A stretch of DNA of 64,000 bases from Euonymus europaeus. Lineage: Eukaryota; Streptophyta; Magnoliopsida; Celastrales; Celastraceae. The stretch covers positions 4,920,501 through 4,984,500 of the forward strand of contig OY756967.1 in the NCBI GenBank assembly GCA_963580455.1. The letters are read 5' to 3'. The position numbers and the translations under genes are program-made. The notes under the pieces are model-generated. The model saw only the letters and a program-made list of their open reading frames with translations. It did not search any database and was not told the origin of the DNA. This document shows, piece by piece, positions 11,801-22,919 of this stretch (the stretch's first letter is position 1; each line of letters starts with the position of its first letter).

Positions 11801-12850
11801 TAAAATAAGCCCAGTAGGTAAAGACAAGAAATAAGTTCCAACAGCTAGTGCAGCAACTTTTGCTCCATTTCCAACTCGTAGGTCCACCTCTCCCTTGCCC
11901 AAAATCCTACTGCTTCTCAGTTCCTGCACATTTTGACAAATGTGAGAACCACATGCAGTATCTAATACCCATGATGTAGGAGCAGAAAGATTGATCTCAA
12001 TAACATAAATACCTGTAGTAGAAGTCTCACTTCTTTTCTTCTTAAGATCTTCCAGGTACTTCTTGCAGTTTCTCTTCCAATGCCCAATCTCATTGCAATG
12101 GAAACATTTTGCATCCTTAGCAACCCCTCCTTTAGGTTTCAATGCAGCAGATTTGGATTTCGGCTTTTTATCTTTCTTTTTGCCTTTATCCATTTTCTTT
12201 CCCTTGCCCTTTTGGACCATCAAGATGGACCCGGGCTTTTGCTTCTTCATGCTGGGCTCAGCTGTCTTCAGCATGTTTAGAAGCTCTGGCAGAGTTTTTT
12301 CAAAACTATTCATGTTATAGTTTAGAACAAATTGACTATAATTGTCCGGCAACGATTGCAGGACTAAGTCAGTAGCTAAATCATTATTTAGCTTGAAGCC
12401 CAGTCTCTCAAGATCCTCAATATACCCAATCATCTTGAGCACATGAGAATTGACAGAGCTTCCTTCTGCCATTCTGCACTGAAACAATGCCTTGGAAATG
12501 TCATACCTCTCCTGTCGAGCCTGCTCTTGAAACAATTTCTTGAGGTGCTCAATCATCTCGAAAGCTTCCATGTTCTCATGTTGCTTTTGAAGCTCAGAGT
12601 TCATGGTAGCCAACATGAGGCATCCAACATCCAAAGAATCATCTTGATGCTTCTTGTAAGCATCCTTTTCTGCCCTAGGGGCAGTGGTAAGAGGTTCCTC
12701 AGGAACAGCACGCTCTAGGACATACAACTTCTTTTCATGTTTGAGAACAATTCTCAAATTTCTGTACCAATCGATGAAGTTGGTCCCAATCAACTTGTCC
12801 TTCTCAAGGACAGATCGCAAAGATAAATTTGTTGGGTTTTGTGATGCCAT
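8876..12850 (-). CDS. Copia Gag-Pol polyprotein, unit 2 (1324 aa, intact)
   Basis: The predicted protein is identical to that of unit 1, with the same zinc knuckle, DTA protease, D,D35E integrase, YVDD reverse transcriptase and RNase H. It lies between LTR 2 and LTR 3. Its leader carries the T variant at 13920 shared with unit 3. Confidence 0.95.
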   Translation of the reverse strand: MASQNPTNLSLRSVLEKDKLIGTNFIDWYRNLRIVLKHEKKLYVLERAVPEEPLTTAPRAEKDAYKKHQDDSLDVGCLMLATMNSELQKQHENMEAFEMIEHLKKLFQEQARQERYDISKALFQCRMAEGSSVNSHVLKMIGYIEDLERLGFKLNNDLATDLVLQSLPDNYSQFVLNYNMNSFEKTLPELLNMLKTAEPSMKKQKPGSILMVQKGKGKKMDKGKKKDKKPKSKSAALKPKGGVAKDAKCFHCNEIGHWKRNCKKYLEDLKKKRSETSTTGIYVIEINLSAPTSWVLDTACGSHICQNVQELRSSRILGKGEVDLRVGNGAKVAALAVGTYFLSLPTGLILELNNCYYVPSITRNIISISCLDKDGFSFVIKNRNCSIYFNEMFYGNAQMLNGLYVIDLDKPIYNINTKKVKSKDSNLTYLWHCRLGHINEKRISKLHKDGFLDSFDFESYETCESCLLGKMTKAPFTGHSERATDLLGLVHSDVCGPMSTQARGGYLYFITFTDDFSRYGYVYLMRHKSDSFEKFKEFKNEVQNQLGKRIKILRSDRGGEYLSQEFRDYLKECGIVSQLTPPATPQLNGVSERRNRTLLDMVRSMMSHTDLPISFWGYALDTAAFILNRVPSKAVQKTPYELWTGKRPSMSFIRIWGCEAYVKRLASDKLGPKSDKCFFVGYPKETKGYYFYNPSEGKVFVARTGAFLEKQFVSSGNSGRRVELENVQEPQENNEPLMEPEPASQIIVEPEPASQVVVEQETTQDTQGPRRSSRTRKLPARYNLLVTQLGDVLLMEQDEPTTYEQAISGPESEKWLEAMKSEMESMYTNQVWILVDPPEGVKPIGCKWVFKKKTDMDGKVQTYKGRLVAKGFKQVHGIDYDETFSPVAMLKSIRILLAIAAHQDYEIWQMDVKTAFLNGKLLEDVYMTQPEGFEAPEATKKVCKLQRSIYGLKQASRSWNLRFDDAIKEFGFIKNEDEPCVYKKFSGSTVIFLVLYVDDILLIGNDIPALQSVKTWLGNYFSMKDLGEATYILGIKIYRDRSRRLLGLSQSTYIDKVLNRFNMQESKRGFLPMSHGITLSNEMCPKTQDERERMSKIPYASAIGSIMYAMVCTRLDVSYALSVTSRYQGNPGECHWMAVKTILKYLRRTKDMFLVYGGEEELRVKGYTDASFQSDKDNFRSQSGYVFCLNGGAVSWKSSKQETVADSTTESEYIAASDAAKEAVWIKKFIAELEVVPSIVDPIELYCDNNGAIAQAKEPRSHQRSKHILRRFHLIREIIDRGDVKICRVSTNENIADPLTKPLTQQKHDQHNNSLGIRYMSDWL

Positions 12851-14084
12851 AGTGATCTACAACATAAAATATGCAAAATAAGTATCATGCTTTAAATCAT
12901 TTAATAGGACTTTAATTAAATGATGCTCCCACTATTTAATTCAAATTAATAACCCTCACATTAATTCGAAAAGTTCTAAACTTTCTAGTGGGCCAAGATC
13001 CATATTTCACCTACTCTTGAGACAGCTTTGGCTGAAAAACCCAAGATTTGGCTATTTAGGTAAGCAACCTTTGCTAATTGCATCGCCATGCAATTCTTGG
13101 ATCAGTTGGGTGAACATCTCATCTTATGGATTAAAACCCAACTCTTTGCCTCTAGGCTCCCAATCCTATTGGGCTTGTCCTAGTTAAGTTAAACCCAATG
13201 ATTAATCAAGCGGAACAAGGCATCATGCTTTGGCAAACTCTACCTTTTCCTTCACGCCTTCTACAAGATAGAATAAAGCACCCCGCTTTGGCGGAAACTG
13301 CTTATGTTCGATCGAGAACTTGACGAGTGTTCATCATTGGAAGGCATCAACTTAATAATTTTATTGAGGGATTTTATCTCACCATATTATGAATTAATCA
13401 CATTAATTATATTTAAAATTTGATCTCATCAAATCAAGTCCATATTACCTAATTGGCCTTACTAGATGGATTAGCATTCATTATCATTATTTATTATCAC
13501 ATAAAAATAATAATAATAAAACAGAAAAATTAAACGTGACATGATTATAGCCCAACTACTTCGGTTCTCCCAAGCCAATGAGAGAACCGACAAGTCAACC
13601 TAGGTATAACTTCGTAAGTCCTTTCCTTGGTCTTCCTTTTCTTCATATGGTTAAGAAAATGCTCCAACCTCCATGGGATTCTCCATTGCTTTGATCCTAT
13701 TCTAATCCTTATTCTAATTACATCATATATAGAAGAAAACCTCGAGTTACATTCGAGGGGGAGAAGAGATGAGAAAAGAAATTACAATGAGAAATATGAG
13801 GTAAGGCACGACATGCAAGTCGTATTTTCCATAAAATACAAAAATCATATGAAATAAAAATAAACCATTCACAATGGGTCTTTGGGGCTATAATCATGCA
13901 CCATGCTTCACCAAACACATAACAATTGTATAAACTAATCAATTCAATTTAACCTTTAAATTTCCTTTATGGCCAATTGGATTTTACACAATTCATATGC
14001 AACTATTGCATATCCGATTCAACATATAATCTAATTTTATATATCTAATATACATAATTCAAACATAATCGAATGTGTTTTAAA

Positions 14085-14100
14085 CCTCGCTCTGATACCA
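14085..14100 (-). other. Primer binding site, unit 2
   Basis: Identical 16-base site one base downstream of LTR 3. Confidence 0.88.
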
Positions 14101-14101
14101 C

Positions 14102-14766
14102 TGATAGGAATCGAACAACAATCAGGCAGCGGAATAATTTAAAAAATTTCGATTCCTGATCCGAGGATCTATTTAAAACCAACATTCGATTATGAGTTTA
14201 GAATAGTTACCTTTGTAGCGCGCCTTTCGTATTGTCGAAGCATACAACGAACACGAACTTTCTGATCGTGTCTCTACAGTATCCACACGAACGGCGCAAT
14301 CTTCGTGTACGTCTCACGACCACGAACGGAACTTTCGAGCCCTCAGGTTGCTAGACTGAATAGAACCCGTCGTAATCAAATCCGATTCAACTCCTTGAAT
14401 CGAATTAATGAGCAATAGTGGAGAAGAACTTTGGCTTGGCTTTCACTCTTAGAAAAACACTTGGAATCTCTTTTTCTCACATGAACCACACGGCATCATA
14501 CTTTGAAAAAACCTTTTTTCTTCTTGCAAAAACTCACGTTTTAGCTTCTTGTATATACTTAACATAGAGTTCAATTTGTCTTTGAACTCCACCACCTCAC
14601 AAACGTGTACACACACATATATCTATATAGATATCTAACACGTGTGCATATGTGCTTATATATATATATATATATATATATCTTTAAAACGTACTCATAT
14701 ATATGTATCTATGTAACATAACTACAATTCAATACATGTATATATGTATAAGCGGTACTACTTGCA

Positions 14767-14806
<40 letters not shown>

Positions 14807-15881
14807 ATAAGAACATTCCAAAAGGTTTGAGTCCTACTCAAATACTACACTTATTTTCTAAAAGATGTCTTATCTTAATACCAAAGTCATACTATCCTAG
14901 TCCAACTAGGACACTCCGAAAATGCTCACATTAAATATAAAATTCATCTTATGAATTTTATGTTCCGAATTGCTTACCATTCTTAGTGTGCGACCCTGTA
15001 GGTTCCCGTAATGTTGGCAATAATTATAAAATCATATTTTAGAATTACAAGTAGTGAGCGGTGTCTAGCAACACATCACTACTACCCAAATTACGAAGAA
15101 GTCAATGTTTCGACTCAACCTTTACCGTGATTAATGTTACCGTGTTGTAAAATTCCTTTTGTCCTTAATATCTTGATCGAACACGAGACATGGATATGTC
15201 ACTCTCGTATAGCTCAATCAGTATTTCTTGATTCCCAAATAAGCTAACCGAAACAAATGACATTGATATCATTATATCAATTCATTCGAGCATGGCCATG
15301 CGTTTATTAGCTCTATTCAATCAAGAGGCCTTAGATATCAATCCCGTATTATGAGAAGGACAAATTCCATCTTGATCACTCACATCCTTCTGCATGATTT
15401 ATTGTACACCCGATCACCACCTTTTATAGCCACCTTGTTAAGGGTGACGTTTGATGTTGTCAAAGTGAACAATGTCTCATGTCGGGAACAATGGTGATCT
15501 CAGGTCAAAGGACTACTAAACACCATTATCACTATGAAATCATTTATGACAGTTATAACACAATCCATGTAATGATTTCATGGCGGATCGATCCAATACA
15601 TAAATTCTCCAATTCATGTACCTATGTGTTGACTTAATATCATATATTAAACAAACACATATTAGCCTCTACGTATTATTGTTGTCCCTATTGACAATAA
15701 TACTTGGCTATGGACATTTAAGAATATACATTATATTCTAGGGACGTTATTACAATAATTCACACTACACAGATATAAATAATTGAAATAACTAAAATGC
15801 CTTTATTAATAAAATAATCATGATAATTATAATGTTCTAAAGTATCATCACATGATTGACTTTAGGGCATACTCTCCAACA
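14102..15881 (-). repeat. Copia LTR 3 (1780 bp)
   Basis: Same termini and body. The TA tracts are (TA)12 at 14657-14680 and (TA)15 at 14775-14804, which makes it the shortest LTR. It is shared between the second and third complete units. Confidence 0.95.
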
Positions 15882-15892
15882 AACTCCCACTT
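15882..15892 (-). other. Polypurine tract, unit 3
   Basis: Same 11 bases, abutting LTR 3. Confidence 0.75.
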
Positions 15893-15895
15893 GCA

Positions 15896-18800
15896 CTAAA
15901 GCCAATCACTCATGTATCTAATACCCAGTGAATTGTTGTGTTGATCATGCTTCTGCTGTGTCAGAGGCTTGGTCAATGGGTCAGCGATATTTTCGTTTGT
16001 GGAAACTCTGCATATCTTCACATCTCCTCGATCAATGATTTCTCGAATTAGATGGAAACGCCGGAGTATATGTTTGGATCGTTGGTGAGAACGGGGTTCC
16101 TTAGCCTGTGCTATTGCTCCATTGTTGTCACAATAGAGCTCAATCGGATCCACAATGCTTGGAACAACCTCTAGTTCAGCTATGAACTTTTTGATCCAAA
16201 CTGCTTCCTTTGCTGCATCGGAAGCAGCTATATACTCAGACTCTGTTGTAGAATCAGCTACTGTTTCCTGCTTTGAACTCTTCCAGCTCACAGCACCACC
16301 ATTTAAGCAAAACACATATCCAGACTGCGATCGGAAGTTGTCCTTGTCGGACTGGAAGCTGGCATCAGTGTAACCCTTTACTCTGAGCTCTTCTTCACCT
16401 CCATAAACCAAAAACATATCCTTAGTTCTTCTCAAGTACTTAAGGATTGTCTTAACGGCCATCCAGTGACATTCACCAGGATTTCCTTGGTATCTACTCG
16501 TTACACTGAGTGCATACGAAACATCAAGACGTGTACATACCATGGCATACATAATAGACCCTATAGCTGACGCGTAAGGTATCTTACTCATGCGTTCTCT
16601 CTCATCTTGTGTCTTGGGACACATTTCGTTTGAGAGAGTAATGCCATGTGACATGGGGAGAAATCCTCTCTTGGACTCTTGCATGTTAAACCGATTTAAC
16701 ACTTTGTCAATGTATGTACTTTGACTTAGGCCTAACAATCTCCTTGATCTATCTCTATAGATCTTGATCCCTAAAATATAGGTAGCCTCGCCTAAGTCCT
16801 TCATCGAAAAATAATTCCCCAACCAAGTCTTAACAGATTGTAGGGCTGGAATATCATTCCCAATGAGTAGTATGTCATCTACATACAACACCAGGAAGAT
16901 AACGGTACTCCCACTGAACTTCTTATATACACAAGGTTCATCTTCATTCTTGATGAATCCAAACTCTTTGATTGCATCATCAAAACGAAGATTCCAACTC
17001 CGAGAAGCTTGTTTCAATCCATAAATGGATCGTTGCAATTTACACACCTTTTTAGTAGCTTCTGGAGCTTCAAAACCCTCAGGTTGTGTCATGTACACAT
17101 CCTCAAGGAGTTTTCCATTAAGAAAAGCAGTTTTGACGTCCATCTGCCAGATTTCATAATCTTGGTGCGCTGCAATAGCAAGCAAAATCCGAATGGATTT
17201 AAGCATTGCGACTGGTGAAAAAGTTTCATCATAGTCTATACCATGAACTTGTTTGAAACCCTTAGCCACCAATCTCCCTTTGTAGGTTTGCACTTTACCA
17301 TCCATGTCAGTTTTCTTTTTGAAAACCCACTTGCACCCAATAGGTTTAACTCCTTCAGGTGGGTCAACCAAAATCCAAACTTGGTTGGTGTACATGGACT
17401 CCATTTCAGATTTCATGGCTTCAAGCCATTTTTCAGACTCTGGGCCCGATATTGCTTGCTCGTAAGTTGTAGGCTCATCTTGTTCCATGAGCAACACGTC
17501 TCCAAGTTGCGTTACGAGAAGATTATATCTCGCTGGCAACTTACGTGTCCTACTCGACCTACGCGGGCCTTGTGTATCTTGAGTCGTTTCCTGTTCCACA
17601 ACTACTTGTGAAGCAGGCTCGGGTTCCACAATTATTTGTGAAGCTGGCTCAGGTTCCATTAACGGTTCATTGTTTTCTTGTGGTTCTTGAACATTTTCAA
17701 GTTCCACTCTTCTCCCACTGTTACCGCTAGAAACAAATTGTTTCTCTAGAAAGGCTCCAGTTCGAGCAACAAACACTTTGCCCTCTGAAGGATTGTAGAA
17801 ATAATATCCTTTGGTTTCTTTAGGATATCCTACAAAAAAACATTTATCAGATTTGGGTCCAAGCTTGTCGGATGCAAGACGTTTTACATAAGCCTCACAA
17901 CCCCAAATTCTGATAAAAGACATACTGGGACGCTTCCCAGTCCATAACTCATATGGAGTCTTTTGAACCGCTTTAGATGGAACTCTGTTCAGTATAAAAG
18001 CAGCTGTGTCTAGTGCATATCCCCAAAAAGAGATAGGAAGATCTGTATGACTCATCATGGATCGAACCATGTCTAACAAGGTTCGATTTCTCCTTTCAGA
18101 TACACCATTCAATTGTGGTGTAGCTGGAGGAGTGAGCTGTGAGACTATCCCACACTCCTTTAGATAGTCACGAAACTCTTGGCTTAAGTATTCGCCACCT
18201 CGATCCGATCGAAGTATTTTAATTCTTTTGCCAAGTTGGTTTTGTACTTCATTTTTGAATTCTTTGAACTTTTCAAAAGAATCAGATTTGTGCCTCATTA
18301 GGTACACGTAGCCATATCTACTGAAGTCATCAGTAAATGTAATGAAATACAAATAACCTCCTCTAGCTTGTGTACTCATCGGCCCACATACATCACTATG
18401 TACTAAGCCTAATAAGTCAGTGGCCCGTTCACTGTGTCCAGTGAATGGTGCTTTAGTCATTTTTCCTAATAAACAAGATTCGCATGTCTCATATGATTCA
18501 AAATCAAATGAGTCCAAAAATCCATCTTTATGGAGCTTGGAAATGCGTTTCTCATTTATATGGCCCAAACGACAGTGCCAAAGGTAGGTTAGGTTTGAAT
18601 CTTTCGATTTAACCTTCTTTGTATTTATGTTATAAATGGGCTTATCAAGGTCTATAACGTATAAACCATTCAACATTTGAGCATTACCATAAAACATCTC
18701 ATTGAAATAAATAGAACAATTCCTGTTCTTTATTACAAATGAAAAACCATCCTTGTCCAAACAAGAAATAGAAATAATGTTTCTAGTAATCGAAGGAACA

Positions 18801-19870
18801 TAATAACAATTATTAAGTTCTAAAATAAGCCCAGTAGGTAAAGACAAGAAATAAGTTCCAACAGCTAGTGCAGCAACTTTTGCTCCATTTCCAACTCGTA
18901 GGTCCACCTCTCCCTTGCCCAAAATCCTACTGCTTCTCAGTTCCTGCACATTTTGACAAATGTGAGAACCACATGCAGTATCTAATACCCATGATGTAGG
19001 AGTAGAAAGATTGATCTCAATAACATAAATACCTGTAGTAGAAGTCTCACTTCTTTTCTTCTTAAGATCTTCCAGGTACTTCTTGCAGTTTCTCTTCCAA
19101 TGCCCAATCTCATTGCAATGGAAACATTTTGCATCCTTAGCAACCCCTCCTTTAGGTTTCAATGCAGCAGATTTGGATTTCGGCTTTTTATCTTTCTTTT
19201 TGCCTTTATCCATTTTCTTTCCCTTGCCCTTTTGGACCATCAAGATGGACCCGGGCTTTTGCTTCTTCATGCTGGGCTCAGCTGTCTTCAGCATGTTTAG
19301 AAGCTCTGGCAGAGTTTTTTCAAAACTATTCATGTTATAGTTTAGAACAAATTGACTATAATTGTCCGGCAACGATTGCAGGACTAAGTCAGTAGCTAAA
19401 TCATTATTTAGCTTGAAGCCCAGTCTCTCAAGATCCTCAATATACCCAATCATCTTGAGCACATGAGAATTGACAGAGCTTCCTTCTGCCATTCTGCACT
19501 GAAACAATGCCTTGGAAATGTCATACCTCTCCTGTCGAGCCTGCTCTTGAAACAATTTCTTGAGGTGCTCAATCATCTCGAAAGCTTCCATGTTCTCATG
19601 TTGCTTTTGAAGCTCAGAGTTCATGGTAGCCAACATGAGGCATCCAACATCCAAAGAATCATCTTGATGCTTCTTGTAAGCATCCTTTTCTGCCCTAGGG
19701 GCAGTGGTAAGAGGTTCCTCAGGAACAGCACGCTCTAGGACATACAACTTCTTTTCATGTTTGAGAACAATTCTCAAATTTCTGTACCAATCGATGAAGT
19801 TGGTCCCAATCAACTTGTCCTTCTCAAGGACAGATCGCAAAGATAAATTTGTTGGGTTTTGTGATGCCAT
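15896..19870 (-). CDS. Copia Gag-Pol polyprotein, unit 3 (1324 aa, one substitution)
   Basis: Identical to the other copies except for Ala290 to Thr, caused by a C-to-T change on the plus strand at 19003. The residue lies seven positions before the protease aspartate D297, at the junction between zinc knuckle and protease, and is unlikely to abolish activity. It lies between LTR 3 and LTR 4, and its leader has the T variant at 20940. Confidence 0.95.
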   Translation of the reverse strand: MASQNPTNLSLRSVLEKDKLIGTNFIDWYRNLRIVLKHEKKLYVLERAVPEEPLTTAPRAEKDAYKKHQDDSLDVGCLMLATMNSELQKQHENMEAFEMIEHLKKLFQEQARQERYDISKALFQCRMAEGSSVNSHVLKMIGYIEDLERLGFKLNNDLATDLVLQSLPDNYSQFVLNYNMNSFEKTLPELLNMLKTAEPSMKKQKPGSILMVQKGKGKKMDKGKKKDKKPKSKSAALKPKGGVAKDAKCFHCNEIGHWKRNCKKYLEDLKKKRSETSTTGIYVIEINLSTPTSWVLDTACGSHICQNVQELRSSRILGKGEVDLRVGNGAKVAALAVGTYFLSLPTGLILELNNCYYVPSITRNIISISCLDKDGFSFVIKNRNCSIYFNEMFYGNAQMLNGLYVIDLDKPIYNINTKKVKSKDSNLTYLWHCRLGHINEKRISKLHKDGFLDSFDFESYETCESCLLGKMTKAPFTGHSERATDLLGLVHSDVCGPMSTQARGGYLYFITFTDDFSRYGYVYLMRHKSDSFEKFKEFKNEVQNQLGKRIKILRSDRGGEYLSQEFRDYLKECGIVSQLTPPATPQLNGVSERRNRTLLDMVRSMMSHTDLPISFWGYALDTAAFILNRVPSKAVQKTPYELWTGKRPSMSFIRIWGCEAYVKRLASDKLGPKSDKCFFVGYPKETKGYYFYNPSEGKVFVARTGAFLEKQFVSSGNSGRRVELENVQEPQENNEPLMEPEPASQIIVEPEPASQVVVEQETTQDTQGPRRSSRTRKLPARYNLLVTQLGDVLLMEQDEPTTYEQAISGPESEKWLEAMKSEMESMYTNQVWILVDPPEGVKPIGCKWVFKKKTDMDGKVQTYKGRLVAKGFKQVHGIDYDETFSPVAMLKSIRILLAIAAHQDYEIWQMDVKTAFLNGKLLEDVYMTQPEGFEAPEATKKVCKLQRSIYGLKQASRSWNLRFDDAIKEFGFIKNEDEPCVYKKFSGSTVIFLVLYVDDILLIGNDIPALQSVKTWLGNYFSMKDLGEATYILGIKIYRDRSRRLLGLSQSTYIDKVLNRFNMQESKRGFLPMSHGITLSNEMCPKTQDERERMSKIPYASAIGSIMYAMVCTRLDVSYALSVTSRYQGNPGECHWMAVKTILKYLRRTKDMFLVYGGEEELRVKGYTDASFQSDKDNFRSQSGYVFCLNGGAVSWKSSKQETVADSTTESEYIAASDAAKEAVWIKKFIAELEVVPSIVDPIELYCDNNGAIAQAKEPRSHQRSKHILRRFHLIREIIDRGDVKICRVSTNENIADPLTKPLTQQKHDQHNNSLGIRYMSDWL

Positions 19871-21104
19871 AGTGATCTACAACATAAAATATGCAAAATA
19901 AGTATCATGCTTTAAATCATTTAATAGGACTTTAATTAAATGATGCTCCCACTATTTAATTCAAATTAATAACCCTCACATTAATTCGAAAAGTTCTAAA
20001 CTTTCTAGTGGGCCAAGATCCATATTTCACCTACTCTTGAGACAGCTTTGGCTGAAAAACCCAAGATTTGGCTATTTAGGTAAGCAACCTTTGCTAATTG
20101 CATCGCCATGCAATTCTTGGATCAGTTGGGTGAACATCTCATCTTATGGATTAAAACCCAACTCTTTGCCTCTAGGCTCCCAATCCTATTGGGCTTGTCC
20201 TAGTTAAGTTAAACCCAATGATTAATCAAGCGGAACAAGGCATCATGCTTTGGCAAACTCTACCTTTTCCTTCACGCCTTCTACAAGATAGAATAAAGCA
20301 CCCCGCTTTGGCGGAAACTGCTTATGTTCGATCGAGAACTTGACGAGTGTTCATCATTGGAAGGCATCAACTTAATAATTTTATTGAGGGATTTTATCTC
20401 ACCATATTATGAATTAATCACATTAATTATATTTAAAATTTGATCTCATCAAATCAAGTCCATATTACCTAATTGGCCTTACTAGATGGATTAGCATTCA
20501 TTATCATTATTTATTATCACATAAAAATAATAATAATAAAACAGAAAAATTAAACGTGACATGATTATAGCCCAACTACTTCGGTTCTCCCAAGCCAATG
20601 AGAGAACCGACAAGTCAACCTAGGTATAACTTCGTAAGTCCTTTCCTTGGTCTTCCTTTTCTTCATATGGTTAAGAAAATGCTCCAACCTCCATGGGATT
20701 CTCCATTGCTTTGATCCTATTCTAATCCTTATTCTAATTACATCATATATAGAAGAAAACCTCGAGTTACATTCGAGGGGGAGAAGAGATGAGAAAAGAA
20801 ATTACAATGAGAAATATGAGGTAAGGCACGACATGCAAGTCGTATTTTCCATAAAATACAAAAATCATATGAAATAAAAATAAACCATTCACAATGGGTC
20901 TTTGGGGCTATAATCATGCACCATGCTTCACCAAACACATAACAATTGTATAAACTAATCAATTCAATTTAACCTTTAAATTTCCTTTATGGCCAATTGG
21001 ATTTTACACAATTCATATGCAACTATTGCATATCCGATTCAACATATAATCTAATTTTATATATCTAATATACATAATTCAAACATAATCGAATGTGTTT
21101 TAAA

Positions 21105-21120
21105 CCTCGCTCTGATACCA
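21105..21120 (-). other. Primer binding site, unit 3
   Basis: Identical 16-base site one base downstream of LTR 4. Confidence 0.88.
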
Positions 21121-21121
21121 C

Positions 21122-21788
21122 TGATAGGAATCGAACAACAATCAGGCAGCGGAATAATTTAAAAAATTTCGATTCCTGATCCGAGGATCTATTTAAAACC
21201 AACATTCGATTATGAGTTTAGAATAGTTACCTTTGTAGCGCGCCTTTCGTATTGTCGAAGCATACAACGAACACGAACTTTCTGATCGTGTCTCTACAGT
21301 ATCCACACGAACGGCGCAATCTTCGTGTACGTCTCACGACCACGAACGGAACTTTCGAGCCCTCAGGTTGCTAGACTGAATAGAACCCGTCGTAATCAAA
21401 TCCGATTCAACTCCTTGAATCGAATTAATGAGCAATAGTGGAGAAGAACTTTGGCTTGGCTTTCACTCTTAGAAAAACACTTGGAATCTCTTTTTCTCAC
21501 ATGAACCACACGGCATCATACTTTGAAAAAACCTTTTTTCTTCTTGCAAAAACTCACGTTTTAGCTTCTTGTATATACTTAACATAGAGTTCAATTTGTC
21601 TTTGAACTCCACCACCTCACAAACGTGTACACACACATATATCTATATAGATATCTAACACGTGTGCATATGTGCTTATATATATATATATATATATATA
21701 TATCTTTAAAACGTACTCATATATATGTATCTATGTAACATAACTACAATTCAATACATGTATATATGTATAAGCGGTACTACTTGCA

Positions 21789-21830
<42 letters not shown>

Positions 21831-22905
21831 ATAAGAACATTCCAAAAGGTTTGAGTCCTACTCAAATACTACACTTATTTTCTAAAAGATGTCTTATCTT
21901 AATACCAAAGTCATACTATCCTAGTCCAACTAGGACACTCCGAAAATGCTCACATTAAATATAAAATTCATCTTATGAATTTTATGTTCCGAATTGCTTA
22001 CCATTCTTAGTGTGCGACCCTGTAGGTTCCCGTAATGTTGGCAATAATTATAAAATCATATTTTAGAATTACAAGTAGTGAGCGGTGTCTAGCAACACAT
22101 CACTACTACCCAAATTACGAAGAAGTCAATGTTTCGACTCAACCTTTACCGTGATTAATGTTACCGTGTTGTAAAATTCCTTTTGTCCTTAATATCTTGA
22201 TCGAACACGAGACATGGATATGTCACTCTCGTATAGCTCAATCAGTATTTCTTGATTCCCAAATAAGCTAACCGAAACAAATGACATTGATATCATTATA
22301 TCAATTCATTCGAGCATGGCCATGCGTTTATTAGCTCTATTCAATCAAGAGGCCTTAGATATCAATCCCGTATTATGAGAAGGACAAATTCCATCTTGAT
22401 CACTCACATCCTTCTGCATGATTTATTGTACACCCGATCACCACCTTTTATAGCCACCTTGTTAAGGGTGACGTTTGATGTTGTCAAAGTGAACAATGTC
22501 TCATGTCGGGAACAATGGTGATCTCAGGTCAAAGGACTACTAAACACCATTATCACTATGAAATCATTTATGACAGTTATAACACAATCCATGTAATGAT
22601 TTCATGGCGGATCGATCCAATACATAAATTCTCCAATTCATGTACCTATGTGTTGACTTAATATCATATATTAAACAAACACATATTAGCCTCTACGTAT
22701 TATTGTTGTCCCTATTGACAATAATACTTGGCTATGGACATTTAAGAATATACATTATATTCTAGGGACGTTATTACAATAATTCACACTACACAGATAT
22801 AAATAATTGAAATAACTAAAATGCCTTTATTAATAAAATAATCATGATAATTATAATGTTCTAAAGTATCATCACATGATTGACTTTAGGGCATACTCTC
22901 CAACA
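21122..22905 (-). repeat. Copia LTR 4 (1784 bp)
   Basis: Same termini and body. The TA tracts are (TA)13 at 21677-21702 and (TA)16 at 21797-21828. It is shared between the third and fourth complete units. Confidence 0.95.
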
Positions 22906-22916
22906 AACTCCCACTT
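22906..22916 (-). other. Polypurine tract, unit 4
   Basis: Same 11 bases, abutting LTR 4. Confidence 0.75.
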
Positions 22917-22919
22917 GCA

